Positions 47,236 to 57,082 of a stretch of 64,000 bases of DNA are shown piece by piece. Source of the DNA: Epiperipatus broadwayi (Eukaryota > Onychophora > Udeonychophora > Euonychophora > Peripatidae); NCBI GenBank assembly GCA_028023455.1, contig JAQFVV010013059.1:186001-250000 (forward strand), read 5' to 3'. The notes under the pieces are model-generated. The model ran no database searches. It worked only from the letters and a program-made list of their open reading frames with translations, and was not told the DNA's origin. A program made the position numbers and the translations under genes. The first letter of the stretch is position 1. Each line of letters opens with the position of its first letter.

Positions 47236-48640
47236 ATTTTTCCCTTTTACGTCATCTTTTTCTGGGTCACCCTCAATTTGTTTGGTGTGACTTAGTTTTT
47301 TTTTCTGTGCTCGTTTTATTTTCTGTGGCTTCAATTATATCTTCTTCATCTGGTTGGTTTATTTCTCCACATTTTTTATTATTTTTTTGCATAATGTCTA
47401 TATCTATTTTTGATCTTTGGTGTTCATCAGGTATATCATCTATTCCAGTCTCAGATTCCAGTCTTTGATTGTCATCTTGATTTCCTTTTTTTGATTGTTT
47501 TTTTTTGATGAGGCTTTATCTGTTTTGGACCGACTTCAATTCTTTTGCCTTCTTTTTCAGTGGTGAGTTTGTCTGACTCAAGCAGCTGTGATAGTACTGA
47601 CTGATCAGCAACTTTCAGCAAACTTTGTGTCTTATTTCTTTGCATATCATCTATTTGTTTATAATTTTTTTTGCATGTCACCCATCTCTTGGTCACATTC
47701 TTTATGTTTGGTGTATTTTCTCTTCTTATCTGGTCTTGGCTGATTTCCTGTTTTTTCCTTTGTATATTCTTTATCTGTCATTTCTTCCCATTTTTTTATT
47801 TTTATTTTTTTTGCATGTCATCTATTTCTCGGCCATTCTCTGGGTATTTGGGATTTTCTATCTTCTTGTCTGGTGTGCTTGATCTTCTGTTTGCTCTGTT
47901 GTGTATTCTTTAATTAATATTTGCTGTGTTTTAGCTGTTGACTGGTCATTGCTGTTGTGTTTTCTTCCACAGTCTATTGCCAGGTGATCTCTACTTCCCC
48001 ACACAAAACATTGTAGCCTAAGCCCATTAATTTGTATAGTCAGTATTGCTTCCTGATCCATTATTATGCTTGGGATGTCTTCAGGTCTTATGCCTTCATT
48101 CATTTTGATTTTGAAATAAAACCAGTTTGAATAAACTAGTGTAGGTATGTCCGAGTGATACATTGCCTTCATGTATATCGGTTGCCCAAAGGGTTTCATT
48201 AATTTTGTGAAATCGTGTATATTATACCCAAAATAGGTATTTTTAATAATGCCAGTGTGATAGTTTTGCATCTCTCTATCTACAATCACAAGAGCATAAT
48301 TTTCCAAAGTCTTAATTTTTTCTTAAATGACATGAATAATTTTTTCGGTATAGTTTCATTAAATCGGCGATTTATTTCTTCCACTTCTTCTTTTAACCAA
48401 ACGTTACGTAAAGGCACATTGGCATCATATTGATTCATATTTATATCATTTACTTCATTCAGGTCATCCTGATTAGCCCTTCTAAATCTTGGGATTTGTT
48501 TTGCATTTTGCAAATTTAATTCAGCTATGTTCGCGTATGTTGTCTGTGCTCTAATGTTGCTATATATTCGTGGTCTGATTCGCGCCAAACTTTATCTTGG
48601 AATCCGATGTGGATGCCATATTGACAATATATAGGGTCTG
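47236..48640 (-). pseudogene. Gag-like ORF1 of a LINE, one-knuckle CCHC type, frameshifted
   Basis: ORF1 proteins of this kind bind element RNA. The minus strand reads, from about 48588, a basic N-terminus with RAQTTYANIAELN and EEVEEINRRFNETIP. After a frameshift in an A run near 48310 comes ENYALVIVDREMQNY, then HDFTKLMKPFGQPIYM, and a knuckle CFVWGSRDHLAIDC (about 47986-48027). That is CX2CX4HX4C with the second Cys changed to Trp. A charged, K/Q-rich C-terminus follows, with a duplicated GATGACATGCAAAAAAA block (about 47665-47680 and 47808-47823) and more shifts. No RT from the same element is adjacent. Confidence 0.65.
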
Positions 48641-48841
48641 AATAGCGCCTAGAAAAACAAAATTATAAGCAATAAATCACTTACTTTGTGAGTAAAAAGT
48701 CCGTTTTTCCCGATAGGTGTGAATATTAATTATCTTCAGGTGATGTTTTAAGCAACTGTTTTTTGGCAATTCAGTAGTTTTTATGTACTCTTGTTGGAAA
48801 CGTTTATCTAATTCATCTAACTAAAGACACAGCAGGACCGC

Positions 48842-48845
48842 ATTA

Positions 48846-48927
<82 letters not shown>

Positions 48928-48950
48928 GTTGTTGTTGTTGTTGTTGTTCT
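48842..48950. repeat. (ATT)n then (GTT)n microsatellite
   Basis: A long uninterrupted ATT array passes into seven GTT units. Confidence 0.95.
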
Positions 48951-49276
48951 CATCATCATTTTTTGCAATTATTTATTAAATTTTCTAAATCTTTTTTCTC
49001 CCATCATAATAAGCATTAGAGGTTTAGCAGATAAATGATAATATTTTACAATGGAATAATTCTATAAAGCTCTCTATGTATGCATATATGTGTTTATATA
49101 TACATGTGCACATTACAAGTTTGACTAAAAAATAAAACTTGTTAAAAATTAAAAGATTGAATGTAATTATGAAAATCACTATATGAAAATCATCTTTCAA
49201 TGTATCACTTTTGATTACTAAAAGAGTTTGTGTCTGAGTATCCATCAAACTGCTTGCTCCCAAATAAAAAATATAA
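48951..49276. other. AT-rich, nothing recognised
   Basis: No ORF or repeat family noticed. Confidence 0.4.
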
Positions 49277-49289
49277 TAGAGGAAATGTT

Positions 49290-49600
49290 TTAAAATAGGC
49301 AAAACTCACTATACATAGTTTTGTAGTTAAATGGAGATAAAAGGTGGCTGGAGGTTTGCATTAGATCCTAAGGTCTATGTGCAGTGCTCTCATATCCAAG
49401 GCTCCTCACTGATGAAGGTCACAAGCCAGAAACTAGTCTGGGGATATTGGATGAGTAGACACTAGATAGGGATTTTATGTACAAACCTTTTGGCATTCAT
49501 TGATTACTCTAGCTTGCTGTGTGTGGCAATACGTATAGTGAGTTTTGCCTGTTTTAAAACAGTTATACATAAGCATAAGAAGTGGTGGTCATGTGAGGTT
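49290..49600 (+). mobile_element. HamA element, exact 13-bp duplication
   Basis: TAGAGGAAATGTT lies at 49277-49289 and 49601-49613. The head AGGCAAAACTCACTATAC (49297-49314) is a perfect 18-bp inverted repeat of 49533-49550. Then come the GGTGGCTGGAGG block, ribozyme, linker, arm, and the tail GTGGTCATGTGAGGTTT. Confidence 0.8.
49394..49452 (+). ncRNA. Hammerhead ribozyme motif (HamA), intact core strings
   Basis: ATCCAA, GGC, TCCTCA, CTGATGA (49409-49415), AGGTCACAAGCCA, GAAAC (49429-49433), TA, GTC (cut predicted after 49438), TGGGGA, TA, TTGGAT. Helix I is complete on both sides of the internal loop. Helix II is only GGT/GCC with an A-A opposition below it. Confidence 0.6.
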
Positions 49601-49613
49601 TAGAGGAAATGTT

Positions 49614-49950
49614 ATGATTTTATTATTTATTCCATAGAATTAATTTGGTCCTTATAGGAGGCTGCATTGATTATTATAGTAGGTGATCTCTTATGTGAAT
49701 ATTATGACAAGTATTGCAATCATATTAGTAATATGATATTGATGATAAGTGTCTACATTGTCACCCTCAAGTATATGTTGTCACCAGAACACCAGAAATT
49801 TGGTTTGGTTTTTTTATAAAAATCTATATAAACAGCCTGAAATGATGATCTGTTTTATGTGTTTATAAAACGAATTGTTTGAACCAATCTATATAACTTT
49901 GTGTGTATGTGATTGCTGGTATATATGCATATTTGTATTATATATATAAG
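49614..49950. other. AT-rich, nothing recognised
   Basis: No ORF or repeat family noticed. Confidence 0.4.
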
Positions 49951-49957
49951 GAAATCC

Positions 49958-50184
49958 TAAATATAGAGGATTTGAACTCAGACTTTCAAGCACCCACCAA
50001 CTATCTACACTATCTCATACAACTGATATACAGGACCACACACATGTAGAAAAGATAAATAATCACCAATATAGTATTTCATTCATGCTTTTCTACATGT
50101 GTGTGGTCATGTATATCAGTTGTATGAGATAGTATGGATAGTTGCTGGGTGCTTGAAAGTCTGAGTTCAAATCCCCTATATTTA
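49958..50184. mobile_element. HamC-derived foldback, two 97-bp arms
   Basis: 49958-50054 and 50088-50184 are inverted repeats of equal length, both the HamC end block (TTTGAACTCAGACTTTC inward to ACATGTAGAAAAG). The 33-bp centre has no ribozyme. It looks like a two-end-block derivative of HamC. Confidence 0.85.
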
Positions 50185-50189
50185 CAATT

Positions 50190-51020
50190 AAGCTCCACGT
50201 TTGTGAAGACGGTCTGGTTTTCAAATGTCTGGTTTTCAAATATTTACATAAGGAATTCCTAAAAATTAGTTTATTAATATTAAATATTAATTTGCTTTTG
50301 ACTGTGCATTGACTGATTATTTGATATATAAATAATATACTTTTTGTTTTATCGTTAAATAATTTCCAATTTGCCTAAGATACGTTACTTAAATGTGTTG
50401 TATTTATACATCCTAAACCCTTTTATGTCTAAATATATTATCAATTGTAATTTGCAATTATATCATTGAAAAACATATTTTAGATATTATACTATGTAGC
50501 CATAGTATGAGATGTTGTTCTGACTTCGGAGTGGATGAGTGATTGTGATAGGACTGAGCTAGACGATGAAAAATGCACTGATTAAAAACTAAAAACTTAC
50601 AAATTTATACTTACATGTATGTTTATATTTAAGATTTTTATTTTTTCTTTGTCTTTTTTATTGTTTTTGTGATCAGGAAGGATACTTACTTTTAAATTAT
50701 TGCACATAATGATGAAATGGTACATATTCTTTCTCTAGTTCTTTACATAGAGGAATAATAAAAGAAAAGTTGTAATTCAAAAGATTTCTAATTATCAAGT
50801 GATTTTGAGTGGCTTTCTATACTTGTCTTATCCTCTATCTGTTACTGTTATATTATTTAATGCTACTAACAATATAATCATTTTAAAGATAAGACTTTCA
50901 AACTTGGCTTACATCAATACACTGTCCTTTATTATCAGACTTGCCTCCCAAATAAAAATGAATATTTACATCTGCTTTTACTGTTCTTAAAAGATAAACA
51001 ATCCACTAAAGGATATTATT
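50190..51020. other. AT-rich, nothing recognised
   Basis: The 63-codon stretch 50799-50990 has no recognisable family. Confidence 0.4.
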
Positions 51021-51024
51021 CAGA

Positions 51025-51351
51025 TCAGCTATCCTTATAAGAATTGGAAAAGTAAATATTCATTTTACATTTGCAAAGCAAATCTGATATATTAATATAG
51101 ATTGTGCTCAAAACATTTATAATTTCGATAAATACATATTGTTAGTGCTGTATTTTTTTTTTTAATTTGATTTTTGAAATTTTTTCATGAGAGTATTAAA
51201 ATGAGTTAAAATTAGCACTTATGAAATTAAAGTATTAACTACATTGAATGAAAGTGGAACCATCCTAAGTAATACCATTTATCTTATTAGCTAACCTTAT
51301 AAGAATTGAAAAAGCTAATATAAATATTCATTTTACATTTGCAAAGCAAAT
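51025..51351. repeat. Local direct duplication
   Basis: 51025-51083 and 51287-51351 share CCTTATAAGAATTG and TTTACATTTGCAAAGCAAAT, with about 200 bp of other sequence between. Confidence 0.75.
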
Positions 51352-52560
51352 TTCACAATAGAGGGAAGTGCATTATCCCTTGGTTGACTTCTCATGAATT
51401 AGTTCATTTTTGGACCAATTCACCTCCTGGTAACTTTTTTCATAAATATTATATGTTAAAATGTACGTAAAACAGTATATTTTATTATATAAAAATTTCG
51501 CTAAAAAATTTATGTTAGAAGGTGGGAAATTCAAAATTCCCACTCTTACAATACACATAAGCCTCACCCTGACATGCTCAGCCATTGTATGTTGCCAAGG
51601 CTATAAAACATTCGGCATTTTATGACATTGTTTAAAGAAAATAGTTCCAATGACCAAAAACATGTTTATTTGCGAATTTATTACAGTTTTAATTTTTTTA
51701 CAATAATTTGCACTGTATTTATTAGATATCAAGAAATATAAATTATTAATAACTTATTTTGATTTGAAATACTTTATTTTCAAAAATATAACATTATATT
51801 AGCAGTGAATGTAAATATGGCCTGAAGCAATTTACAAGATTAGCTTCTATGTAAGCGATCTACTTATACTTACGAGTATGAAAATATCGCAATTTTGCAA
51901 TAAATATTCAAATATTTTAAACTTTTAAAGCATAATTCATTAGATATGAGAAATAAATAAATACTCATTTGGATTTTTAAAAATAATATGAAATAAGAAA
52001 TATTTCATTGATTTTGTAAACTGAAAATAATCTTTCTAGAAACGATGACATCTAAACTCTGTTTTGATTACAATCTCATTTTTTTAAATATTTACAGAAA
52101 CAAAATGTGAACATTTACAATTTATTTCAGTAGTAAACAAAAATATCTATCAAATGAAGTCAAATTTATTATTTTCTGATAAATAATAATCATTTAATCA
52201 TATATTTTACATTGATTTGTGAGACAAAGAAAAACATCAAAAATGCTGAAATGTGAGAGTCTTTGGCTCATGCTTAGAGGGTTAATATACATGGTACTTG
52301 AATAATTTATAATTCCAGTGATTATAAATTTAATCATATCCAAATTGTCTTAATTGTTTTGCAAAAAATTATTTCACTCAAATTACATTTTTGAGTTTGT
52401 AAATTTTTGCTGTAATTAGGATTCATGATTGGTAATATTTATTATAAAAGATTATATTTTTATTTTGATCCCTTTTTTTCATTAATATTTTAACCTTTGA
52501 ATGTTTGAATTTTATTTTTCAAAATTTCATTGTTCAATTATTTATTTGCATATGTATTTG
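51352..52560. other. Mostly unique-looking AT-rich DNA
   Basis: 51500-51610 is a little less AT-rich, with no ORF of note beyond a 70-codon minus-strand stretch I do not support. Confidence 0.35.
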
Positions 52561-53485
52561 TTTTAAAAAGTTGGTTTGTTTCAGAATAATCATTTTGAAT
52601 TAAATTGTGGAAATGATGATCAAAAAATAAATATTCAATTAGTTTTAAATGAAAATTTTAAAAATAATGAAAGAAATGTAATTAGTCTTCCCGAGGTTCA
52701 GCATCTTAAAAATAAGTTAATGGTTGGTGATGCAATCAGTTCTCATAAAGACAAAGCCGACCATTTTGTTATTATGAAATAAGTTTTTAGGGAAAAGATT
52801 GATAATGATCAATATATCTGATTAGAAAAAAGATTATGACAGTTTGATTAAAAGAAATTGCTATAGTAAATATTGTAAAAAAATATATATACAAATTTAA
52901 ATTTTTTTAACAGAGTGTAATTTTTAAAATGCTATCTAAATGATTTCATGTCTGCTAAGATGATTATGCATATTAAAACACATTAAGAAGGTTTCCCTTT
53001 ATGTTTTATATTTTGATTTTAATGAAAGTCTTATTGAGGAAATTTCTATGTTCTTGAATAATTTTTTAAAAAATGTTTTGCTAATTACAATATTTCAACT
53101 TTTTTCGAGGCTTTTGAAAAAAATAAAATTAAAATGGAAAATGATTGAATATATGGTAGTTTAGATATAGAAAATATATATCGATTAATAGATTTAGTAT
53201 TATTGAGATTCTTATTTCTATGTTAGTTAATAATGGATTTTTATTTACAAATAAAATTAAAATTATTAAAAATTTGTTTTTGTTGTTGGTGAGTTCTATG
53301 TATTTCACATATGATTGTAAGTTTTATAAGATTAAGAAAGAATGGGTAATATTCACTCTTAACTTGTTTAGTTTATATTAATTATATGAAAAGAAAATTA
53401 TTAATTATGATTGTGTATATTTAAATTTGTTGTTAGATATATTGTTGATTGTTCCTAGTGGGAAAAGTTAGTTTAGAAAAATTAT

Positions 53486-53770
53486 TCGTGGTCTCGTCTC
53501 CGAGGCATGGTTCTGAGGAAAATGTCTGTATCTGACCTGGCTTGTGTAATGATTCCTCTGGCCTTTGAAAAGGGGCTTTTTGCCAAAATACGGCTGGCTT
53601 TATTTGTCAACTTTGGGATTTGGACTATAGATTGCAAAGTATTTGAAAGTGGGATTGACCACCATCCTGAAGATCTTCTAATAAATTTCATACAGAAGGC
53701 TAGGGAGATTGACAAGATGACTTGTCCAGACCATTTGGCGATTCAGACCTGGGAACAACTAAAAATATAA
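53486..53770 (+). CDS. C-terminal fragment of an unidentified protein in the retroposed insert
   Basis: The open frame enters from the insert's first base (SWSRLRG, then the ATG at 53507) and runs to 53770. The Met-initiated part is 87 residues, 94 with the upstream in-frame part. Landmarks are KMSVSDLACVMIPLAFEK near the start, the centre LALFVNFGIWTIDC, and an acidic-basic end KMTCPDHLAIQTWEQLKI. I do not recognise the family. It is likely the last exon region of a transcript, now a pseudogene fragment. The opposite strand is also open (53482-53715), but the polyadenylation signal favours the plus strand. Confidence 0.45.
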   Translation, partial: SWSRLRGMVLRKMSVSDLACVMIPLAFEKGLFAKIRLALFVNFGIWTIDCKVFESGIDHHPEDLLINFIQKAREIDKMTCPDHLAIQTWEQLKI

Positions 53771-53996
53771 GTTTCATGACATTCCATTTCATTCGATGTA
53801 CAATGCCTCTAATTTTATAAGGTCTGATTCCTCCCCCTATTGCTGTGATTAAAGGGATGGGACGACCTACCTCCTATCTGAAATGTATCCCTGTAGACCC
53901 ATTGCAGACAATGCTTATTAACAGCAGCTCTAACTATTTCCTGTATACACAATTATGTACCTTGCTCTATAAATCAATAAAATATATTTTGAAATG
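53486..53996 (+). mobile_element. Retroposed 511-bp insert, less AT-rich than its surroundings
   Basis: Flanked by AGAAAAATTAT at 53475-53485 and 53997-54007, an 11-bp duplication. It is visibly less AT-rich than its surroundings, opens in frame at its first base, contains a stop at 53768-53770, and ends shortly after AATAAAATATATTTTG, which holds a polyadenylation signal. This fits a 5'-truncated copy of a polyadenylated RNA, either a cellular mRNA or the 3' end of another retroelement. Confidence 0.65.
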
Positions 53997-54589
53997 AGAA
54001 AAATTATGAAATAAATTTAATAGTTATAATCCTTATCTAAAATATATTTTGCAAAAAGAGGGTTAGGTTTTATTAAATTAAAGTTTTTAGATTTATTAAT
54101 GATAAGAAATAAAAAATAATAATGGTTTGATATATTAAAAATAACGATTTAAGGCCTACTATTAGACATAATAGCTACCAATTTTATCTCACATAAAGTA
54201 ACTGCTTTTAGAAATTATTATTATTGAAATCAGAGACTACGTAATTCTAAAAAATAGCTTTGTTTCATCTTAGTATTGGCTATTCGAATAACTTCATTAA
54301 GAATATTTTGTTTGATAGAAATGAAAATATGGATAATAATAATTTTTAAAATGTGGAAAAAAAAAGTTTTATTTCTTTGTCTTTTTATAAAGTTTTAAAA
54401 AAGATTATAATTTGTTTGCAAATAAGAAATAGCATGAGGAAGGGTATTATTGTTTTTAATAATTTATTGAATAATACATTTCTGGAGTAGTTTATATTAT
54501 TCCTCACTTCTTTTTAAAAAAAAAATAGATCAAAGTAATTTAAGCTTGGTTCTACATTGTATATTCATGAAAGAAATATACAGCACTGA

Positions 54590-54770
54590 TTATATATATG
54601 TATGAGAGATGGTAATCTGGACCAACTGATGAGTGCTGGTACAGCACGACATACATATATTGGTGATTATTTATCTTTTCTACATGTGTGTGGTAATGTG
54701 CATCGTAGTATGAGATAGTGTGGATAGTTGAAGGTTGCTTGAAAGTCTGAGTTCAAATCCCTTATATGCC
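54590..54770 (+). mobile_element. HamC ribozyme half, directly after the Penelope-like remnant
   Basis: Begins near GCACTGATTATATATATG, carries the ribozyme and ends in the end block GAGTTCAAATCCCTTATATG. The body half is absent. It lies about 55 bp from the end of the Penelope-like coding remnant, where such elements keep their terminal repeats. Confidence 0.65.
54613..54669 (+). ncRNA. Hammerhead ribozyme motif (HamC)
   Basis: TAATC-TGG-ACCAA, CTGATGA, perfect 6-bp hairpin GTGCTG/CAGCAC with loop GTA, GACA (expected GAAA), helix III in ATACATAT, A before the predicted cut, TTGGT-GATTA. Every helix is intact. G12 is right and a single A-to-C change hits the GAAA string. Confidence 0.65.
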
Positions 54771-54774
54771 AAGA

Positions 54775-56286
54775 TTATCATCTTTGAAAAGAATGAAATA
54801 AAAAAAATCATCTTTGAAAAGAATGAAATAAAAGAATTAAAGAATCTTTATTATTGAAAATTTATGATTCTAAAACTTTTATTTAAAAGTTTTTTTGGGT
54901 ATTAAAAGTGATTGGAATATAATAAAATTAAGTTAGTATGTATTTGTGTTTGCATTTAAGAAGTTTGCGTTGACACCAATGGTTGTGAAATTTTAAATTT
55001 TGGCTAATTATTTAATTCTGAATTGATGTAATTTGTTTATAAATATATATAATACATCGAGATTAATATTTTAAAACTAATTTATTAATTAAATAAAATA
55101 CTCTCAATCCAAAGTCCAAGATGAAACTTTTTGCAGTGTATTTCATTTATTTAATAAATCGCTTTTAAAGCATTAACTCGATCAGTGAGGATTTTTATAT
55201 TTACATATTTTATTATTTGAATTGACAAGGGTGTAAATTGAAAATTTTCACAAATGTCTATTAAAATGATAAAAAGCAATTTAAAATATAGCTTTAAAAA
55301 ATAATATGAATAATTAAAAAAAAATTGATGTTTTTTCCCCCAAAGTGCTCAGATTAGCTTCTATCAAAAGAATTGAATAAAGAGAACACAGTCTGTGCTT
55401 CTCACTAAAAAGTTTTATCTTATGATTTGGATTAAGAGTATTTAGTTCTTTAAAAGGTAGAGGAAATTGCGAACGCTCTGATGAAGACTGCTGGAAAATC
55501 GTAACTGTCAGGAAAATAAAGAAGTTATTGAAACATTTTTTTTGCATTAAAGTGTATATGAGATGAGTTATTATAAGCAATATATATGAGTATTTTATTT
55601 ACTTAATAAACAAGTTTTAGAGTAATAATCTTGATGTACTACATAGTATTAATTGATAGAAATGTTTATATTTATACACTTTGCTTTTATTGATTTGATG
55701 TTTACTCTGTTAACTTTATAAGGTTTTTTTATATGTTTGAAAATAAATGAATGTTTATTAATATTATACAGCTGCTACATGTCAATATGTGAGGAAATTT
55801 TATAATTGGAGAAAAAATTAAGATATTTGAATTGAAAACTGATGTTAAATTGGAATATGTAATGTAGCTTTTGCTTTCATTTTACATTTTTAATGAAAGG
55901 AATTTTTAGCTTTATAACACATACATTAATATGGGCTGTAGAGTTGATAATTTAAATCTCTTCAAAACAGAAACAAAACCTCATCTTTTTGGTTTTTAGA
56001 TTTAAAGTGCACTGGTAATTATGGTATTCATTCAATTAATCATAACATGTATTTAGAATTTTCTTAAAATATTAAATGAAGAATTAAAATTGAATGTCAA
56101 AAACCCTGAAATTTTATTAGCCATGATGAAAAATTTTCACAAATGACATGCTTCAATCATTTTCAGCTTGGAAATCTGGATCAAATATATTTTGATAGCT
56201 ATTGAAGTAGAAAGGCTAAACTGAGTGTTAAGATGCAGTGCAGACTTCAGTGCTTGTTTGCTGTGTTTGATGAATTAAAATATAGG
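54775..56286. other. AT-rich, one foldback-family arm
   Basis: A 29-bp direct duplication (ATCATCTTTGAAAAGAATG) occurs at 54777-54830. 55470-55580 is a foldback-family arm (CTCTGATGAAGACTGCTGG). Otherwise nothing recognised. Confidence 0.5.
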
Positions 56287-56299
56287 ATATTTCATTATA

Positions 56300-56500
56300 C
56301 AAAAGCAAAACTCTCCGTACAGTAGTGCCACTCATTGCAAGCCAGAATAATCAATGGAGGTAAGAAGGTTTGTGCATAAAATCCTTATAGTGCCTACTCA
56401 TCCAATATCCCCAGACTAGTTTCTAACTTGTGGCATTCATCAGTGAGGAGCCTTGGATCTGAGAGCACTGCACCTAGGTCATATGATGTTTAGTGGTTTA
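56300..56500 (+). mobile_element. HamA element, exact 13-bp duplication, ribozyme reversed
   Basis: ATATTTCATTATA lies at 56287-56299 and 56501-56513. Head GCAAAACTCTCCGTACAG at the left and tail GATGTTTAGTGGTTTA at the right, so the element is plus-oriented, yet its ribozyme reads on the minus strand. The right arm is missing. Confidence 0.8.
56400..56458 (-). ncRNA. Hammerhead ribozyme motif (HamA), intact core strings
   Basis: Minus strand: ATCCAA, GGC, TCCTCA, CTGATGA, ATGCCACAAGTTA, GAAAC, TA, GTC, TGGGGA, TA, TTGGAT. Helix I is complete. Helix II is very weak. The predicted cut lies between 56414 and 56413. Confidence 0.55.
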
Positions 56501-56513
56501 ATATTTCATTATA

Positions 56514-56970
56514 TTGATATGATTACATCAGTTAAATTAGTTTTTGTAAAGGACTGATAATCCACCACAGTTATTGTATGGATGCAAACATAAACTCCAT
56601 ATTGGTATAACATAAAGTCACTAGGAAAAATAATTTTGAAGGATAGTCTGCAATATTCTAAAAATATGATTCTATAAACTAATTTTTTTTTTTTGAGCTT
56701 GATGGTTGTGATGATACTGAATCTGCAATTGTAGAGTCAAATCTTTATTGGATTGACTGTCGAGGTTTAGATCAATCTAAGTCATAATGATTATTTTGAA
56801 AATACTCTAAAGAGGCACAGATTAACTGCAATTATTGAGATGATATAACTAAAGATAGAATCAGGAGATCTTCAATTATTGAAGTCTTTAGAAAAAAGTT
56901 ACCAATAGAAAAGATTACAAGGTGTCAAAAATGTAGATTAAAAAAACAGTATGCAATATGCATAAGCATA
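56514..56970. other. AT-rich, nothing recognised
   Basis: No ORF or repeat family noticed. Confidence 0.4.
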
Positions 56971-56971
56971 A

Positions 56972-57077
56972 TTTTTTTTTCTCATGTGTCGTAGCATCAG
57001 CCGGGAAGTGAACCCACTAACCCGGGACAACTGCTTGTAATGCAGCTGTTGCTGACCTCTCAACCACCAATGCTTGA
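56972..57077 (-). mobile_element. SINE-1 variant, anticodon-TAC type
   Basis: Minus strand: GTCAAGCATTGGTGGTTG, anticodon arm GCTGCATTACAAGCAG, CCCGGGTTAGTGGG insert, GGTTCACTTCCC B box, GATGCTACGACACATGAG, A run. CATAAT on both sides may be the duplication. Confidence 0.75.
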
Positions 57078-57082
57078 CATAA

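Larger units (their letters stand above)
52567..54535 (+). pseudogene. Penelope-like element reverse transcriptase, decayed and interrupted
   Basis: Penelope-like RTs are telomerase-related and many carry hammerheads. Three blocks in order fit. First, 52567-52960 reads SLPEVQHLKNKLM then HKDKADHFVIMK, like the DKG..VVIM block near the RT start. Second, 53250-53345 reads SSMYFTYDCKFYKIKK, like the YF.F...FYKQ..G stretch just before MGSPLSP. Third, 54085-54240 reads LKFLDLLMIRN, a FDI.K.T stretch, and ISHKVTAFRNYYY, like FLDV, the FDIYRKPT block and HK.AAFR. Stops are frequent. 53486-53996 is a later insertion. Confidence 0.55.

Noticed and set aside
48842-48950. Regulatory or origin function for the ATT/GTT array
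   Set aside because: An ordinary microsatellite. Nothing nearby supports a function.
52576-52782. Terminal exon of a host gene (TTTGTTTCAG before an open frame ending in TAA)
   Set aside because: The frame has no ATG start, its end (HKDKADHFVIMK) fits the first block of a Penelope-like RT, and the later RT blocks follow in order.
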